Assembly: GCA_009823505.1 (NCBI GenBank)
Contig: VZQC01009966.1
Location: 1,023,399-1,087,398 of the forward strand
Direction of reading: 5' to 3'
Length of the DNA: 64,000 bases
Source: Rhizomys pruinosus
Lineage: Eukaryota > Chordata > Mammalia > Rodentia > Spalacidae
Of the stretch, positions 1 through 13,777 are shown piece after piece. The position numbers and the translations under genes were made by a program. Numbering within the stretch: position 1 is the stretch's first letter; every line of letters starts with the position of its first letter. The notes below the pieces were generated by a model, which was given only the letters and a program-made list of their open reading frames with translations, did not search any database and had not been told where the DNA came from.

Positions 1-2160
1 GAAAGGGGTATATCCTTTTTATTCAAGTGAGAAAATTTGGTGAAGTTGAGAACTATTTCAGTAGAAATTCAATTATTTCACTTGGGGACATGATTTTCAG
101 GTATCTGAAAACTCACTAAGTAGACCATGCTGGCCTTCATCTCACAGTCCATCACTCAGGCCACAGGAAGCCAAACTCAAACTCTATTGGGCTCTCCCAG
201 CCTTTGAAATGACACCAAGACTTGGCTGAAATATTGTGTACTCAGTTCTTAGTCTGTGGGTTGTAATAATCCTGATTTGGATCTCTGGAGTCACATACCT
301 ATCACCCAGGAAACAGGGATCCAAATTCTTGGTATTTCTCATTACCAGAGGAAAGAAGTCACCTAGGGCAGAAACAGAATAACTATTCTATTGTTGGCTG
401 TCAGAAATGTGCAGAAAGTGCAGAGCCAAGAGTGACTTCTCCACAGGTGCTGGCGACTGCACCTTCCTGCAGCCCCTGCAACACTGTGCTCTTTGCTTTC
501 TCCTTCACTCACCCTGCTGTCATGTGTGAAGTTGTCTCCTTCCTGAGACTATAAACCATGTTGACAATAGCATCTGTGTCTCCCAGAATGTAGACAGTGC
601 CTGACACTCCCCAGATGTTTTTGAAAGTAAAATGAGTGGGACTTTTTACCTGCTGTGATCAAGAACAGATAAAAGTATCCCTGATACCCTTGGTCCCTGA
701 TCTGTCTGTTCAGCAACACCCTGACAAACTTCTAGTGGACTCATCTATTATTCTTCTTAAACTTGTTTCTCACATCAGGAGAGAGATTAATGTTCTATAC
801 TATTCATTTTAAGATCAACATCTTAAGAGTCTTTCAGCTCAGAAGAAGTGTGGTAATATTTTTTAGTAAGGCAGCTAAAGAATGTTTTCTTCAGACATCA
901 ATAACAACAGACGCTAAGGAGAATTTCGAGTTATGTTTGTCTGTTGTAAACTTCAGCATACCTTACTTAAAAGAAAAGATTACTGACCAGTGTGGTTTAT
1001 ATTCCTTGGTAGGAGAAAGATCATTGAAAGTTCGTGTTTACAGAAGGCTTAGGGTGACCGAGAGACCAGAGGAAAGGCAGTTATAATCGCAGTTAACACT
1101 TTTCCTGCCTCTGCTTCTCAAATAAATTTTGTACTCTCTCATCATCTAAGATTAAGATGTAGTTTTTTTGTCAGAGCCATCACTTGCTGGTCCAGTGAGA
1201 CTGGTTTCTAAAGAAATGATTCCAAATTCACGTGCTCTTCGGAGTTGTATGTGCAGTTCAGCAGATGGCTGACAAATGCTGCTGCAACGCGTGGCTATGT
1301 TTTTATTTTAAGTAAAAAATTATGGCTTCTGTCATTGGAATAGTCACTAAGACCAATAATTTTGTAAAAAAGAAGAAAATATTAGAGAAAACTAGCTAAA
1401 AAGATAGAGAGAAATAGTATAACAGATTAATTAAACTGATTTTCATGTTATAAACTGCTTCAAGGAAGACAGAGTGGAATGAAAGATATGGGCTGAAATT
1501 GTTCCTGCTCCAAATCTGTGTCGATCTGCCTCAACGCTGGTCTAGATTTAGGAAGCGAATGAGCACAAGGAAAGACAAGGGGCTTGAGAAGCGCGAGATG
1601 CACGCACTGCACACCAGGACCTAGAGTGTCTCTATGACTTGGCGGGTAGTGTCCTTTCTGTTGGGTCTGCTCACTCAATGGAAATGCACTTCTCCATCCC
1701 TAGTCCTCAAGGTCTTTGCTGATCTTTATTTGACCTGCTTTTCTGGTTTTGTGATCCTTTATTCTCATCTGTGCTATTTTTATGAGGCTGACAAACAATA
1801 GTAGCAAACACGCATATTTGAGCTGTGAGCTTCCCATGCTGAATCTAACTCTAATCCCCTGTCAATCAATACTGTTCTCATCTGCAGTTCTGAGATGAAA
1901 GGTTCCTGACTCCTGCTGTGGCCCCTGTTCTGAATCATGTTCCAAGCTCTTTAACTGCCCCTGTGTTGTACTCCCCTTGCTGTGCTAAGTGCCTTCCCTA
2001 AAGCTCTTCTCTCTAACAGGACACAATCTTCCCAACCCCAGTGCAGCCCAAATGTCCCTTCTGGATGACTACTTTCCAAGTGTCTGTAATCTCACTGCCT
2101 CGTACATCTGTTATTCAAATGCCACAGGGTTAGCAACAGGACATGACCTTAAAGATGTTA

Positions 2161-2700
2161 GGATCGAAAGGTTACTCCTGGACAAACTGTCAGCCCATGA
2201 AAGGAACAGCCAGAATTGACTAGAGTCCAAGTCAACAGCTCCAGAGAGAGTGGACTGTTTTACCTCTCATCCACCTTGTGCCCCTTTTCTAAGCCTAGGG
2301 AACAACCTGCGGAAAGGGGGCGTGGTAGAATGTAAGGGCTGCGTTGGGGTGAATGGTGAAACCTACAGCAATGTAGTCTGGACACTCATTTGATCAAACT
2401 TGATTGAACAAACAACCTGTCACCCCCCACTGGATGGGTGGGGCTGTTTGTGTTTGGGCACAACTGCTTCAATTGGTTTTACATGAAGAAGCTTGTACTC
2501 ATGGATTATCACTTATAGCTAAAAATGAAAAAAAAAAAACTGGAGAGAAAGATGCAGGACAGTTATGCGTTATGGCAGAATGCATGATCTGGGATCGGGT
2601 GGGGGTGGGGGGGAGGGAAAGGGAAATAAGCCTGAACTGAATTGGAAAAATGTATGAAATGCACAAAGCATCAATAAAAACTAATTTGTAAAAAAAAAAA
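2161..2700 (+). pseudogene. Possible retrocopied transcript 3' end
   Basis: AATAAA at 2673-2678 is followed 11 bp later by a run of about 12 A, as in a processed mRNA end. A weak direct repeat (aaagatgtt) lies at 2151-2159 and again after the A run at 2699-2707. I do not recognise the parent transcript and see no coding homology, so this could be a retroposed 3' UTR or chance. Confidence 0.35.
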
Positions 2701-3849
2701 GATGTTGAAAAAAAGACTCTGAAGCTGCACTCCAGATGTTACCATGCAGAACTGCAGTTTTAAAATGTTCCTCAGTTGGTTTAGGTGTCTGATGAAGTTC
2801 AAGAATGTAGCAGCTTGGGAGTTTTTTGTTTTTTTTTTTTTTTTTTTTTTTACTTTTTTAAAGTTGTTTGTATACCTAGTTCTGTATTGTACAAAGCTGC
2901 TTTTTGGTAGCAGCAGAACATTATGATGTCTTTTTGGTTTACATAAAAGTATTCAAAAGAAGACTCTTTTGTTTGGTGATATAACAGCACTTATATTTAG
3001 AGATTGAGACCATTTCTAAGTCAAGACGTAATATGCTTCTTGCAATGGCTTTCCCACTTCTTAATATAATTGCTTTTAATAATTATTTGACTTATGGTTG
3101 TCATAAATTTAGGCTTTGATAGTGCTGAAGTGTTAAAAGGGTATAACTGTTCATGAAATAAAGCCTCCATTTCCTCCCTAGGCTTCAACATATAACAGTG
3201 CCTTCACTGCTACATCTCCTACTGCCTACACACAGAGATAGCACAGGTTTGGAGAAAATATAAACACTGAAATCTGCTAGCGACAATCAATTTCATGTGA
3301 AAGATTTGAGATTTGTTCACAGGCAGTCAGGACACTCACTGTCTTCCAGGAACACTGGAAGGGGATTTTTGTTTTGACAACTCTTTGGTATATTTTAGAG
3401 CTAATTTTGTTAACAGCAAAAACTTCAGTCACTACGGGTGTGCCTGTATTACTGCTTGCTGTTCATAAACCAAGGACTAATCATGGAAATGCCTGACTTT
3501 CTAACGTGGTCATGGTGTATTTTCCAGTTCTTTATTTAGACTCTGTTTGCGTGTGTTTATGCCTCTGAATGTTCTCTGTGAGTGTGACTGGCTGATCGCA
3601 GACACTGGCAGATGCCACAGCCTTCAATCAGCCTCTTTTGCTGCACAGTCTGGCTCCTCTTTCCCTTTCACAGAAGACATAATTGGGCTGCATGCATGGA
3701 AGAAAGGAGAGCAAGCATGTAGGTGGCCGTCAGTGTGACCTCTTGTGGCGTTCCAAATGTCGTTTAAATTGCTGAAGCAGACCTTTTCAAGCTGAAAAAA
3801 TTCTACAATTCACAAAGGATTCTGCTTTACTCCTGTAAAAATTCTCATT

Positions 3850-3853
<4 letters not shown>

Positions 3854-3941
<88 letters not shown>
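3854..3941. repeat. (AG)n-(TG)n compound microsatellite
   Basis: About 23 AG repeats followed by about 20 TG repeats. Confidence 0.98.
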
Positions 3942-3942
<1 letters not shown>

Positions 3943-6900
3943 GTTTTAGTAACAGACTCTCTTCCTACCTCAGTCACTGGCTTGTTATGTTATGAATCAA
4001 TGCTTGCAGAACAGGGGCTTCTGAGTGTCATAGGAACAATTACTTCCAAATGAACTCATACATCCTAGCAGGGAGAATTCAGACCACACCCAAGGTAAAA
4101 CGAAGTCTTTGCTTAAAGCTTTCAGTAACTTTTAAAGGCAAGGCACTGTGGTCCTGGTGTTTGCCAGAAGCTTTGAGGGAGTTACTGGGTGCAGATAAAT
4201 CTGTCAGTGCATGGAAATGCAGTGTTATCTACGGTTAGAGAAAACGTCCCGCTGATGAAGGCAGATCTGCTCATTGGGCAACGCAAATGCTCAGGACTGC
4301 GCTTGGCAGAGTCAGTGCCGGCATGCCTTTCCTTACAGGAGGCTGGTGGCCTTCTGTGACATGGGGTCAACATTGCAAAGAGGAGAACTTTTAGGGAAAT
4401 GTGAGCTCCGAAGGCACAGCAAAGGAGCAGACACGCGTGAAAACCAGCTCTCCAGTCATTACGCTGTGTGGTAAGAAGCTCAGTCACTGAGATTTGGGGT
4501 GTTTCAACCCATAGTCTCCATTTTAATTTGTTCAGTTTTCATTTCGATTATTACAATAGTTTCTCCACGAGGAGATGTTTAAATGGCAGCTGATAAGTGT
4601 TAATTGGCAATTAAGAAGTGAATGCTTTCAGCACGCATGTGCTTCTGCTCTGTGTGGAAAATGATTTTTCATCACCACAAGCAATTCGTTTTAGCTCCAC
4701 TGGAACTCGCCACACAGCATGCAGTAAGTAGCATTCTTTTTTTCTTTCCTGAACAAGAGATTCGGCAGTTTGCCGGCTAATGGTGACTTCAGATCGCTCC
4801 ATGGTGTGGCTAGTGTACTTTCAAATCTCTTTCCATCTGAAGCTATTGCAAGAGATTCTTAGATTCTTGGTATAACATGGGTGTTAGGTGGAAATGAAAA
4901 GAGCCCCATGCTAATTCTGTAGGATTGGCTTAGGAGCAAATAGCAGGCGACTGCCCTTTCCTGATGTTCTGAGTATATAGAAGTGGAATTTATTCCTGAT
5001 TTTGATTTTCTGCAATAGTAACCCAGGAAGACAAGTCTGTGATCTTTTCTAGAATGACATCATATATTTGTTCAACTAAAGTAAATAAATGGAGTTGTTT
5101 TCCTACAATGGTGAAGAGGTTTTACTTGGGACACAGATGTTTCTGTAGGTAAATGTAACGAAAAAGTCGATGGCTATAATTTCACTTCTATTCATTGGCC
5201 TTCATTCTTGTGTGGTTCTGTTTAGAAACTTGAGGACGCGGTCACACCTTGGTCACTGGGACATTAGTTTTCTTTCACGATTTGTTCTTACACTTGTTGC
5301 AAAGATTATAGATACCAACTCCTTAAAGGTTTGTGAAGTATCGATTGTAGAACTCTCTATTTTAGGGATTTAAGACAAACTGAACGGTACAATTGTGTAA
5401 GGCATTTGAAGTAAATTGGGATCATCCTGTGTGCTCTAGAAGGCACAGCTACTTGCTCTTTTTAATGGTCTCATGGCTTTCCTAACCATGAGGTGCTTAG
5501 AGGCAGGCTTTGTCTATCAGGATTTGTTTCTCTTGGATAGGCCTTTGTAGACCCGCAGTCATCACATGGGAAAGCTAGTGCCCTTGGAACTACAGTCGTT
5601 CCCCCAGCCCCTCCCCCCCATGACCACAGTGTCAGTCTACCCTTCCTAGTGATTTATCACTTTGTTCAGGTGAAACGACAGGATGAGTATTGGGATGACC
5701 GTGCATTAGCTACTTTTCTCATGGTTGCACCAAATACCTGACCAGGAAGAAAACAACAACAGCAACAACAAACAAAACACCCCAACAGTTTAAGAGAGGA
5801 GGGGTTGATTCAGGGTTCTGGTTTGATATGTCAGCTAGAGTGTGCAGCCTGCGGCGGGCGGAATTGAGGCCCCCAGTCAGGAAGCAGAAAGGGAGGCATG
5901 CAGATCCTCTCCTGCCTTCCCTCCTCCCCACTTTCTGTCTGAGACCCAGATCCATCAGATAACACTTCCTACACTTGGGACTTGGCCTTCCCTCTTCAGG
6001 TGAACCCTTCTAGAAGCATTCTCACACTCATATTGGAAGTGTGTCTCCTAGGTGATTTCACATCCTGTCAAGTTGATGATGCAGAGCAACTGTCCCATGT
6101 CCTTAGTGACTTTCTTGTCAAAACCACTCTCCATATCAAGACACTGATGAGCTGAGATATGTACAGAGACCTCCCTAGAAAATAATATACCTAGAGAGTC
6201 TGTGCATTATTTGATTAGCCTAATGGATTTCCCAGTTGTACAAGGGGTCTAATAGTCCTTCTGACAAAGGAAAATCGTGACTTGTTACTTTCTGAGAATA
6301 GCTTACTACCTGTGGATTGTCACATGACTATCATGAAGAGAGAATGACAAATATTTTTAAAGGTAGAAGAGAATATTATAAAAAAAAAGCTGGGTCAGAT
6401 GTGTTTGCCATGCATTTTATATTCTCTGGAAAACTGTGATTTATATTAGCATAGGTGCTTCAGTCACAGAACATCAGCTATAGTAGAGGGACTCCTCTGA
6501 CTCCTCGTTCACCTTACTTCAAGTTTGTGCAGCCATGCTGTCTCTTGGTCCAGCCAGTTTTGCGGTTACCATTCCCACGTGGCTTTCCTATGTACAAAGG
6601 AGGTCCTATCTGCCATCTTGCCTCATGTTTCTTTGACCTTTAAAAGCTCAGTCAGTGCCCTTCCATTGATATAGTCAAAGAACAGACTTCATAGTGAATC
6701 AGAGTTCTCTTACTTCTAAATGCTCATATACTGAATTATAAGCCCAAGATACTCCCTAAGGCACTCATAATTGTGTCAGATCTGTATCTGAGCCAGATAC
6801 ATCTAGTCCCTTGAACACCGGTTTTTCTTCCCTAAGCCCTAAGGTTGTCTGTGCACACTCAGGCACCTGGCTTTTACCAGCATCCTTAAGTTCTTTATAC

Positions 6901-7246
6901 TACAACACTCTTGTACTCAAACTCCCTCCAAGTGTCAGTTCTGCTGGTCTTTCTATTCCTGTGATAGGCAAACCAGTATTCCTTTAGAGTTGTTTCAACA
7001 GCCAAGCAAATTACTTCACGGATTTTTATTTGGAGTGGGATCTCTGTAAAGTGTATCCATCCTTTTGGTTGGGGGCAGGCCTCTGTCCAATAGGGAACAA
7101 TGATGTCCTCAAACTCCTTGCATCCTTTTTCCTAGTACTTTCTTAATTACTGCAGAAGGTGATTTTAGTCCATGGGGCTCAATCTTAAACTGCTTTTTTC
7201 ATTTGTTTACTTTCTTTGTAAGGCCATCTAGACCTGTGCTTTTGAA

Positions 7247-7468
7247 ATTTTTTTATTTATTATTTTTTATGTGTATGGGTGTACTGTCTGCACATAGGTT
7301 GGCGCACCCATGTTGTGCAATGCCACAGAGGTCAGAAGAGGACGTCAGATTCCCCTGGAACTGGAGTTAAAGATGGTTCTTAGCTGCCATGTGAGTGCTG
7401 GGAATTGAACCCAGGTCCTCTGCAAGAGCAGTCGGTGCTGTTAACCACTGAGCCATCTCTCCAGCCCC
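7247..7468 (-). mobile_element. B3-type SINE
   Basis: Antisense tRNA-derived SINE. On + it ends gagccatctctccagcccc (reverse of the ggggctggagagatggctc head), with poly(A) tail to the left. Confidence 0.93.
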
Positions 7469-7755
7469 TAGACTTATGCTTTTAATGGCATCTCCAGTGC
7501 TAACAACCCCAACAATTTATCTCTAGTACAGTCTTTGCTAAACTTTGTTCTTCTATTCATATTTCCACCGGATGTATTTGGGTACATCAAAATCAATACT
7601 TCCTCCCTCCATCCCTTTGTTTGGTCCTCCCTTCTATTTCTTTTCTTGAGAAGTGGTGTTGCCATAAAGCTCAAGCTGGCTTTGAACTTGTGATCCTCCT
7701 TCCTCACCTCCTAAGTATGAGCCACACCTTCAGTTTGAACTTAAAATGCACTCTA

Positions 7756-7963
7756 TTTTTTTATTATGTGTATGTATCTGTGTCTGTGTGGCGTCTGTAC
7801 ATATATCAGTGTCAATGTCCTTGGAGTCTAGAAGAGACCATTAGATCTCCTAGAACTGGAGTTATAGGTGGTTGGGAGGTGCCTGACATGGGAGCTGGGA
7901 ACCAAACTGTGGTCCTTTGACAGAACAGAATACACTTAGCCACAGGAATGTCTCTCTGGCCCC
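7756..7963 (-). mobile_element. Old B3-type SINE
   Basis: Diverged antisense copy: T-rich left end, agaactggagttataggtgg body, atgtctctctggcccc head. Confidence 0.8.
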
Positions 7964-10900
7964 TCTGGCTTTGAATTTTGTCCTCAAACCACTTCAAACT
8001 ATTGGATTCTGCATTTCAGTGAGTGGACTATCGTTTTGTGCCTTTAATTGTAAAACTTCCTGAAAACATCTCTAGAATTTATTACTCTTACAATTGTCAT
8101 TATCACCATGAGACTATGTTCCACTCATAATTTCTGTGTATGGGCTCCTGCAAATACTGATGGGAAGTATTAATAGCACTTAGGGAAATCCTATATATTG
8201 CACATTTATTTGCTACTAGGTACCTCATCAACTAGAAAGTAAGCTCACAAGAGTAGGGGTTTGTGTTCAGTGTTGAATTGCCAGACTCTGGAATTTATGA
8301 GGCATTTTGGTAAAGCCTTGTCGAACAAGGTAGTACTCTCTGCAGTAGAAGCACTGCATTGGGATGGAAGTGCATGGATGAGGGCAGAGCTGGAGGCCGG
8401 AGGCCGTGTGGGACTGGAGTCTCTGGAAGCACCATCTTTTAGTACCATGCGAACATCCTTTTCTACTTCTGAGTGTTCTGCTGACTCTTTCCTGTTCACC
8501 ATGACATCCTCTCCTCCCAAGAGCCACACGGAAAACATGTAATCAAAGTTCTTTAAATGAATTAAGTATAAATGAACAAGAGAGCATAGGCTTTGGAGCA
8601 GGTGTTGGTATTCTGATAGACATACTTCAATTTTAAATTCATGTGAACATACTTGAAAACCATAGATATCATAATTTCCTTCCATGTTCGTTCACCGTAA
8701 GGCAATGATCTGAGCCTATGACCATAGGCTAAATGGATAGAGGTCATATTTGAAGCATACCAGATACTCTGTTTGGGCTGAGCGCCCTGTACTCAGTAGG
8801 GATATGGTAAGCTTATGGTGAACAGCTTTCCTGTCTGATGCTTTGAGCTGTCTTTCATGTCAGGGCTTCCTGTACCCATTGCTTTCTCAACTGCTAGAGT
8901 GTCAAGTGAAGTTCTCGTGAGTATGTTTATATTGGCTTATAGACAGCAGTACAGATGATCACAGAACAGGAGACATTTTATCAAAATAATGAATGAAATA
9001 ACTATGGGCTATGGACAGTAAAGTCAAAACAAACCTTAGACAAGCCCACAAATCTAATTATTACATATCTCATAGGTCTCTCCTGGAGATTTGGAAGCCA
9101 AACCTCTGCTCTTCACGTTTGTCCCCACTGTCAGAAGACTACCGACCCACATTCAATTGGCTGACACTTCTAAATTCCTTGTTAAAATTCCTGAGGAACC
9201 GGGTGATAAGAGTCCCGACACTGTAAATAGGGTAGGAATATTTATATTCTTTTAAATTTTTGAGTGATTATCTTAAAATTATCCATAATGACTTGGAAAT
9301 TTGTATCAATGTGTATTTCCTCTGTTGAAAGTGAAATGATTGTGAAATCCAAGAACTATTAAAAATGTAATCGTGATGTTGAGGTTGTGCTCAGGGTGGA
9401 GCAGTAGGCACTTGGGTTCAGTAAATACGTGTAAATTCTCAAAATACATTTCCTCATTTTTTATTCTTCTGAATTGCTGTTTTATTTACTATAATAGGAT
9501 AAGTTTTGCATCCCGAAAATTTCCCCCAAGCAAATCTGAAGATGATAATAAGTTTTAAGGGCTTAAATTCATCTGGAAAGAAAATATAAGATAAAACAGC
9601 AGGACATTATTATTTAATATGTGATGAGTACATAATATATAATGTTGTGGTGGTTGTGAGAATATTGGTGTGCTGTACTTTGCTGCTAATTCTTTTTGTA
9701 GATTTGTATGTTTGATGGGAAAACTCATCCATGCTCATAAAATTGTTTAAACATATTTTAATGTACTAAGAAGCAAGAAAATATACAGAAAAGTGACCGG
9801 GAAAAAAATAAAAGCAATCTAAGATCTAATGCAGAAATATTGAGAATATGCTAGGACATCCCTTTGACAAAATATAATTATGGTAATTACATAATTTAAT
9901 GGAAATATTAACTTTGCCTATAAAATGGTATTCAGACCTGGATTATACCTGGATTATACCTAACTAAAATAGGCCAACACTGTAAACAAAAAGTCTTCTA
10001 AAAAGGAGACGAAAATAAGAGAATATTTGATATGTGAAGGGAAGAAGGGGGCATGGAAAGGCATGAGAAGTGGTTTCTGAGGGGTGAATGTATTCAAACC
10101 CATACTTTACAATCGACATGCACTAATAAATTCTGAAAAAGTCATTTATCAAAACTTAAAAAAGTTAAAAATCATTTTCTTACAATAATTAAATTAGGAG
10201 CCAAATTTGTCTCTTTAAAATGTATTTTAATATTGATTCATTTACTGTAGTAAATAAAATGAAATAAGGGAACTTCATGTGTTCTTATTCCTGAGTTAAC
10301 TGGAAGGGAATAAGTTAATAAGATTTACTTTAAATTCTTATTTTAAAAGTAGCATATATTTGTGACCCTGAAGTTTTTAGTGCTGCTGTCTTATTCCAAA
10401 GACTAATGGAATCAAATCACTTCAGGGAAATCTTGACTACTATCTACGTCATTTCCGGGAAATTTCTCAACTGTATTCAACTTCATACAATATCATACAA
10501 TATTGTTATTACACCCCATGAGCAGGGCAAACTGCAGCTATGAGACCCAGCCTTGGTTTCAGACCTCCAAAGATTCCCAGGATAATAACAGTTATGTGCT
10601 GGTTCCTGAATACATATCTAGAATATTTTTATTCCTTGTTTTTAAATATATCAATATTAGAAGAAGTAACTCCTCATTCATTCATGTATTTAACAACTCT
10701 TCATGGAATATGTATTCCAAGTGAATAACAACAACTTACAGAACTTATTAACTTTTTGGAAAGCAATGAAGACATTGACAAAAAAGTATATAATGAAATC
10801 AGAGTTAGTGGTAAGCTCTGGGGAAAAAGATACATCATAATAAAGATATGGAGAGACAGATAAAACCTAGTCAGATAGACTTTACCCAAACTGTTGCATT

Positions 10901-10990
10901 ATCAGGAAGAGCAAGCAGTATGGCCCAGGGACATAAATGACCTCTTCGATTTTTTTTTGTATTTAATAAATTATCTGACTTCCATCTTTT

Positions 10991-13743
10991 TTATGCTTTT
11001 ATTGATGTTTTGTGTATTTCAGACATCATTTTTCAGTTTAATTTAGACATATTCCCCTTTCCGTTCCCGACTCCACCCCAGATCATGCATTCCGCCATAA
11101 CTGTCTCGTATCTTTCCCTCAGTCTTTTTTTTTTTTTATTTAGGAACTCACATTTTCCTCCATTAATTTTATATTACTCTAAAATATGGCTACATACTCT
11201 CCACCCATATACAGTAATTATGGAGTCTGAAAATAAGTGGCGGGTGGATTCTAGAGCCCCTTGAGAGATTTACATTATAACAACATAGTTGCTTTCAGAT
11301 AAACAGAAATATAACAATAATGTTGTTCAGCTTGACCTTTCAACTGCGGATTTGGTGTTAGTATCCACAAATGAGGGAAAGCATTGGCCATTTGTTTTTC
11401 TGGGACTGTGTTACTTCACTTAGCATAATGGCTTTGAGCTCGATCCGTTTACCTGGAAAGTTCATGATGTCATTTTTCTTTACCATTGAATAGTACTCCA
11501 TTGTGTAGATGTACCACATTTTTGTCATCCACTCATCTGTTGAGGAGCATTTGGGTTGGTTACAGCTCTTTACTATTGTGAAGAGAGCTGCAATAAAAAT
11601 GGATATACATGTATCTTTGCAGTAGGATGAGTCTTTTGGACTCATACCAGGAGTGGTATGACTGGGTCAGGTGGTGGGGATCATTTTGAATCTTTTAAGG
11701 GTTCTCCACACTGCTTTCCATAATGGTTGTACAAGTTTACACTCCTCTCCAGCATTTGGTGTCTTTTATTTTCTTGATCTTAGCCAGTCATATCAGAGTG
11801 AGATGATATCTGAGAGTGTTTTTAATTTGCATTTCCTTAATTATTAATGATGTTGAAAACTTTTTAAGATGTTTCTCAGCCATCTTTAATTCCTCACTGG
11901 TGAAGTCTCTGTTCAGCTCTTTACTCCATCTTTTGAGGAGGTCATTTATTTTCTTAGTTCTTTGTTTTTTGAGTAGTTTATATATTCTTGATGTTAATGC
12001 TCTGTCAGATGTATCACTGGTAAAAATTTCCTCCTACTCTGTGGGTTTTCTCTTTACTTCCTTGATTATTTCTTTCACTGTACAGGACTTTTGAGTTTGA
12101 TGAGATCCCATTTGAAAGTTGTTGACCTTATTCCCTGTGCAGCTGCTGTCTGATTTAGAAAGTCTTTTCCTACATCTATGTCTTGTATGTTGTTGCCAAA
12201 TTTTTCTTCTATCACCTTCAGGGTTTTGGGTTTTATGTTGAGATCTTTGGTCCACTTGGAGTTTATTTTTGTACAGGGTGAGAGGTAGAGGTTTAATTTT
12301 GTTCTTTTACAAATGGTGATCCAATTTTGCCAGCACATTTGCTGAAGATGCTGTCCTTCCTCCATTGAATTTGTTTGCCCCTTTGTCAAATATGAGGTGG
12401 CTGAAATTGTATGAGCTCAAGTTTGGATCTTCAGTTTTGTTCCATTGGTCTATGAGTCTGATTTGCTGCCAGTACCAGGGTGTCTTTATGACTATGGCCC
12501 TGTAATATTGTTTGAAGTCTGGTAGAGCAATCCCTCGTGTGTTGCATTTTTCACTCAGGGTGGCGTTACCTATTTGGGGTCTTTTGTTTTTCCATATGAA
12601 TTTAAGGATTTTTTTTTCCAAGTCTGTGAAGAAGCTCATAGGGATTTTGATTGGGATTGCGTTGAATCTGTATATCAATTTGGATAAAATGGACATTTTT
12701 ACTATATTAATTTTCCCAATCCATGAGCATGGGAGGTCTTTCCAACTTTTGATGTCATTTTTGATCTCCTTCTTCAGGGGTTTAAAGTTTTTGTTGTAGA
12801 GATCTTTGGTTTGGTTTGTTCCCAGGTATTTTATTATTTTTGAAGCTATTGTGAGTGGGAAGGTCTCCTTGTATTCCTTCTTCAGTTGCTTGTTGTTGGT
12901 GTCAAGAAAGGCTACTGATTTTTCTAGGTTAATTTTGTATCATGCCATTTTACTAAAACTTTTTCTGTCTTTTTTTTGGGGTATTTTTGAGATAGGGTCT
13001 CCCTTTTAGAACCAGCTGTCCTGGAGCTCACTCTGTAGACCAGGCTGGCCTTGAACTCACAGAGATCTGCCTGTCTCTGCCTCCTGAGTGCTGGGAGTGC
13101 ACCACCATGCTGGGCACTAAATCTCTTAATCATTTCTAGAAGTTTTCTGGTGGAGTTTTTAGCATCCCTTAGGTAAACTATCATATCATCTGCAAAAAGG
13201 GATAGGTTAAGCCAGCACCACATAGTACCAAAACCAGGCAAAGACACATGCACAAAAGAAAGCTATAGACCCATCTCATTAATGAACATAGATGCAAAAA
13301 TTCTCAACAAAATACTTGCAAATTGCATAAAGACTCACATCAAAAATATCATCCATCATGATCCAGTTGGATTCATACCAGAGATGCAGGGATGGTTCAA
13401 AATATGTAAATCAATAAATATAAAACACAAATAGACTGAAGACAAAAATCACATGATCATCTCAATTGATGCAGAAAAAGCCTTTCACAAGATCCATCAT
13501 CCCTTCATGTTTAAAGTCCTAGAGGGAATTGGACTGAAAGGAACATTCCTCAACATGATCAAAGCCATATATAGCAAACCCACTGCCAATGTCATCCTAA
13601 ATGGAGAAAAGTTGGAACCATTTTCCTTAAAGGTGGGAGCCCGGCAAGGCTGCCCCTTATTGCCACTCCTCTTCAACATAGTGCTTGAAACACTTGCTAG
13701 GGCAATAAGACAAAAGAAGGAAATTAAAGGAGTACTAAATGAA
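10991..13743 (-). mobile_element. LINE-1 with inverted 5' part (twin priming)
   Basis: 5'-truncated L1 lying antisense to Mlip. From 13210 down to 10991 it reads on the minus strand: the RT motif FADDMIVYL near 13171-13197, then ORF2 C-terminal sequence ([20 protein letters not shown] near 12620-12680; WYIYTMEYYS near 11500), a 3' UTR and a 3' end with AATAAA. From about 13208 to 13741 the RT palm region reads on the plus strand ([43 protein letters not shown]). The inverted part ends just where the minus part starts in L1 order, with about a dozen bases lost. Both ends carry the 10-bp repeat TTCCATCTTT (10981-10990 and 13744-13753). Several stops and frameshifts show it is dead. A B1 is inserted at about 12969-13118. 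Confidence 0.9.
12969..13118 (-). mobile_element. B1 SINE inside the twin-primed L1
   Basis: Antisense B1: poly(T), gagatagggtctccc, then ccaggctggccttgaactca, ending near ctgggcac. It interrupts L1 ORF2 just downstream of FADD. Confidence 0.93.
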
Positions 13744-13777
13744 TTCCATCTTTACACATGTAACATAAATGTATTAA

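Noticed and set aside
8245..8685. 146-codon open frame (minus)
   Set aside because: No family resemblance, no splice or promoter evidence, and overlaps other open frames; treated as chance.
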